A stretch of DNA of 64,000 bases, from contig DLBY01000030.1 in assembly GCA_002480345.1 (NCBI GenBank), positions 22,621 to 86,620 on the forward strand, in the 5' to 3' direction. The notes under the pieces are model-generated. The model was given only the letters and a program-made list of their open reading frames with translations, searched no databases and was not told the origin of the DNA. Numbering within the stretch: the stretch's first letter is position 1; each line of letters opens with the position of its first letter. This DNA comes from Phycisphaerales bacterium UBA7812. Its GTDB lineage: Bacteria; Planctomycetota; Phycisphaerae; Phycisphaerales; UBA1924. Shown here piece after piece: positions 62,388-64,000 of the stretch. Position numbers and translations under genes: made by a program.

Positions 62388-63467
62388 TCAGCCGCCGGCG
62401 CCGATGCGCTCCCACTCGTCGCGGGTGTAGACCGCGGTGTCGTTGGAGGTGCCCGTCCCGCCCGCGGGGGTGAGGCTGTAGAAGCGGTCGCCCCACTGCT
62501 GCTTCTGGAGGGTCTCCTCGAGTTCCGCGAGACTGACATGCCCGTCCACGAAGGAGAAGTTGCTCCGCCCGTTGTGCGCCCGCGAGACGATGTTCAGGTT
62601 GAACTCGTCCCGCGACAGCAGACCCGCGCCCTGCTCACGCATCTCCTCCTCGGTGAAGACTTCGGTCGGGAGGTAGTAGCGGAACGCCTTGCGGCCGCGC
62701 CCCTGCGCGTTCGGGACGTTATAGACGTTGGGGAGGTCGCCGAACGCGGCCTTGAAGGGCACGATCGGGCGGTGCGACTTGCTCTCGCCCTCGCCGCTCG
62801 AATTGCTCACATCCGCGACGGAGCGCCACTCGAATCGGTCCTCCATCTCCGCGGCGAGGATGGTGTTCGACCCGCTGGTGATCTGGTCGACACGAACGAG
62901 CACATTGTTCCGCAGCCCCCACCCGTTCTGGATGTTCTGGAACTTGTTGCGGGGCATGATCGCGCCGTTGACGGTGAACGCGATGCGGGGCACCTGCCGG
63001 TCGGTCACGAGCGTCTGATTCGACGGGTTCTGCCAGTCCTCCTGGTCGAACGGGTCGTTGGGGTTGTCGAAGGTGCGGGGCGCGCCGTTGTTGGTGGTCT
63101 TGGGGCTCTCGAAGGCGTCTTCGGGGACGGCGCCGCCGAACAGGAAGTAGGACCAGTGGGCGTACCCGTTGATGCCGTCGGGGTTGGACTCGACCTCGAG
63201 GGTCTGGCCCTCGGGGCGCCAGTTGAACCCGTCCGGGGTGGTCGGGTAGGTGTAGGCCGGGGGCAGATAGTCGCGGTTGGTCGCGCCGTAGACCGCGACG
63301 CCCTGCGAGATGTTGCGCGCGTTGGCGCCCGCCTTGAGGGCCTGGGCCGAGTTGCGGGCGGCGCCGAGCGCGGGGAGGAGGATCCCGATCAGCAGGGCGA
63401 TGATCGCGATCACCACGAGCAGCTCGATGAGCGTGAAGCCCTGAGCGTTCCAGCGAGCCTTGTTCAT
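62388..63467 (-). CDS. Prepilin-like protein with H-X9-DG C-terminal domain (DUF1559-type)
   Basis: The 359-residue protein starts with a type III (prepilin) signal: a basic leader of eight residues, the G-F cleavage site, and the hydrophobic helix FTLIELLVVIAIIALLIGIL. A long globular domain follows that ends with AHNGRSNFSFVDGHVSL. The His, nine residues and DG are the H-X9-DG mark of planctomycete major prepilin-like proteins. These need prepilin peptidase and probably a pilus/T2SS-like machine for assembly; pilT and the PilB-like protein in this window fit. ATG 63467 has GGAG at six bases, better than ATG 63479. Confidence 0.9.
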   Translation of the reverse strand: MNKARWNAQGFTLIELLVVIAIIALLIGILLPALGAARNSAQALKAGANARNISQGVAVYGATNRDYLPPAYTYPTTPDGFNWRPEGQTLEVESNPDGINGYAHWSYFLFGGAVPEDAFESPKTTNNGAPRTFDNPNDPFDQEDWQNPSNQTLVTDRQVPRIAFTVNGAIMPRNKFQNIQNGWGLRNNVLVRVDQITSGSNTILAAEMEDRFEWRSVADVSNSSGEGESKSHRPIVPFKAAFGDLPNVYNVPNAQGRGRKAFRYYLPTEVFTEEEMREQGAGLLSRDEFNLNIVSRAHNGRSNFSFVDGHVSLAELEETLQKQQWGDRFYSLTPAGGTGTSNDTAVYTRDEWERIGAGG

Positions 63468-63685
63468 GCTGTTCTCCATGCGAGAAAACGGTCCGTGTTC
63501 GTGCGCGCGGGGCGCTGGAAGACGACGGCTCCGCCGTCCCCCGGTTGTCAGCGGGTGGGCCGCATCAGGGCCCGCACGCCGAGACGACCTTGTCTCGACG
63601 CCGTCAAGTATCCGCGCAGAGGTGTGTGAAGTCGGTTTTGGATGGGTTCAATGCGCGCGAAGAATGCGCACAGCGCGATTCACCG

Positions 63686-63699
63686 TTTCTGAACAGAAA
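63686..63699. repeat. Perfect inverted repeat upstream of the prepilin-like gene
   Basis: TTTCTG-AA-CAGAAA is a 6+2+6 perfect palindrome followed by a short A run, about 220 bases upstream of the prepilin start. It could be an operator for a dimeric regulator or a weak terminator. Only its symmetry is seen. Confidence 0.35.
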
Positions 63700-63890
63700 A
63701 AGGGCGCTCCGCAACGCGTTCGTCATCCGAGGCTTGCGGATGATCGAACCGGCATACTTGCGTCACGACGCAACCGAACGGCAACACCGTTGGTCGGGAG
63801 AACTTCCGGCTCACCCGCCCGAACGGGGAGCGTCGCTCGGAACCAGCCGGGGCGCGGATGCTCGGACCGGAATCACCGGCGCGTGCAAAA

Positions 63891-63924
63891 GGAAAAACGG
63901 GCCTCCGAAACCGGAGACCCGTCC
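63891..63924 (-). terminator. Rho-independent terminator after tRNA-Ala
   Basis: On the minus strand ACGGG-T-CTCCGG / CCGGAG-x-CCCGT pairs with one mismatch and leads into TTTTT, four bases past the tRNA 3' end. Confidence 0.75.
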
Positions 63925-63927
63925 AAG

Positions 63928-64000
63928 TGGAGCGGAGGAGATTCGAACTCCCGACCTCATCATTGCGAACGATGCGCTCTACCAGCTGAGCTACCGCCCC
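63928..64000 (-). tRNA. tRNA-Ala (anticodon CGC)
   Basis: The 73-nt cloverleaf ends exactly at the window edge. It has acceptor GGGGCGG/CCGCTCC, D-arm TAGCTCAGCTGGTAGAGC, anticodon loop TTCGCAA giving CGC, and T-loop TTCGAAT. CCA is not encoded. Confidence 0.95.

Larger units (their letters stand above)
63468..63927. other. Upstream region of the prepilin-like gene
   Basis: This 460-base gap between the minus-strand prepilin gene and tRNA-Ala has no convincing gene. It includes a somewhat AT-richer segment (about 63600-63710) where the prepilin promoter should lie, with the inverted repeat TTTCTG-AA-CAGAAA at 63686-63699. The terminator of tRNA-Ala occupies the far end. Confidence 0.5.

Overview
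The window is a high-GC (roughly two-thirds G+C) bacterial chromosome segment, almost certainly from the Planctomycetota, class Phycisphaerae (Phycisphaerales-like). This rests on four secreted proteins ending in the 'GC-type dockerin' module (ADLAEPFG-x-LDLADI ... GCP), a prepilin-like DUF1559/H-X9-DG protein, DUF1080 and CRTAC1 proteins, a planctomycete-style sigma factor, and a full set of peptidoglycan and LPS genes. I see no phage, insertion sequence, CRISPR array or rRNA operon. The segment reads as core chromosome with a few lineage-specific genes. Five tRNA genes (Thr-TGT, Gln-TTG, Lys-TTT, Val-TAC, Ala-CGC) are present, all on the minus strand.

Layout. 0-9.4 kb: the end of a Cys-rich dockerin protein, gmhA, a small secreted protein, hmgA, a double DUF1080 protein, tRNA-Thr, argC-argB, a DUF58 protein and a coiled-coil secreted protein. 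9.4-17.5 kb: a 3D-domain protein, a TauE/SafE permease, htpX, thrS, a zinc-ribbon/HEAT-like membrane protein, a small membrane protein and an Mn-type superoxide dismutase. 18-24.4 kb: a divergent sigma-70 factor, pilT, a membrane-anchored PilB/GspE homologue that has lost its ATPase residues, and a large CvpA-like membrane protein. 24.5-30.3 kb (minus strand): tRNA-Gln, a uridylyltransferase-only glmU, prs, rplY, pth, rpsF, ssb, an unrecognised low-GC gene and rplI. This is the classic glmU-prs-ctc-pth and rpsF-ssb-rplI order, joined and interrupted once.

30.7-38.2 kb (minus): a SWIM-domain protein overlapping an SNF2-type ATPase, tRNA-Lys, a large lipoprotein with a C-terminal membrane anchor, and waaA. 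38.3-43.4 kb: two dockerin proteins around tRNA-Val, a methylguanine methyltransferase, a CRTAC1/FG-GAP protein and a PEP-CTERM-like protein. 43.4-49.4 kb: serS, a CIA30-like protein, a small membrane protein, rmuC and the overlapping pair speD-speE. 49.5-52.8 kb: lexA, a 0.9 kb gap, dprA and a lipoprotein. 53.3-58.8 kb: queA-murE-murF-mraY. 58.9-64 kb: a small lipoprotein, a PstS-like dockerin protein, a prepilin-like protein and tRNA-Ala.

Together the genes describe a cell with a Gram-negative-type envelope: heptose and Kdo for LPS, and peptidoglycan whose MurE carries the meso-DAP signature. It also has type IV pilus or pseudopilus machinery and several surface or secreted repeat proteins. 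The most unusual locus is the sigma factor-pilT-pseudo-ATPase-CvpA-like stretch at 18-24 kb.
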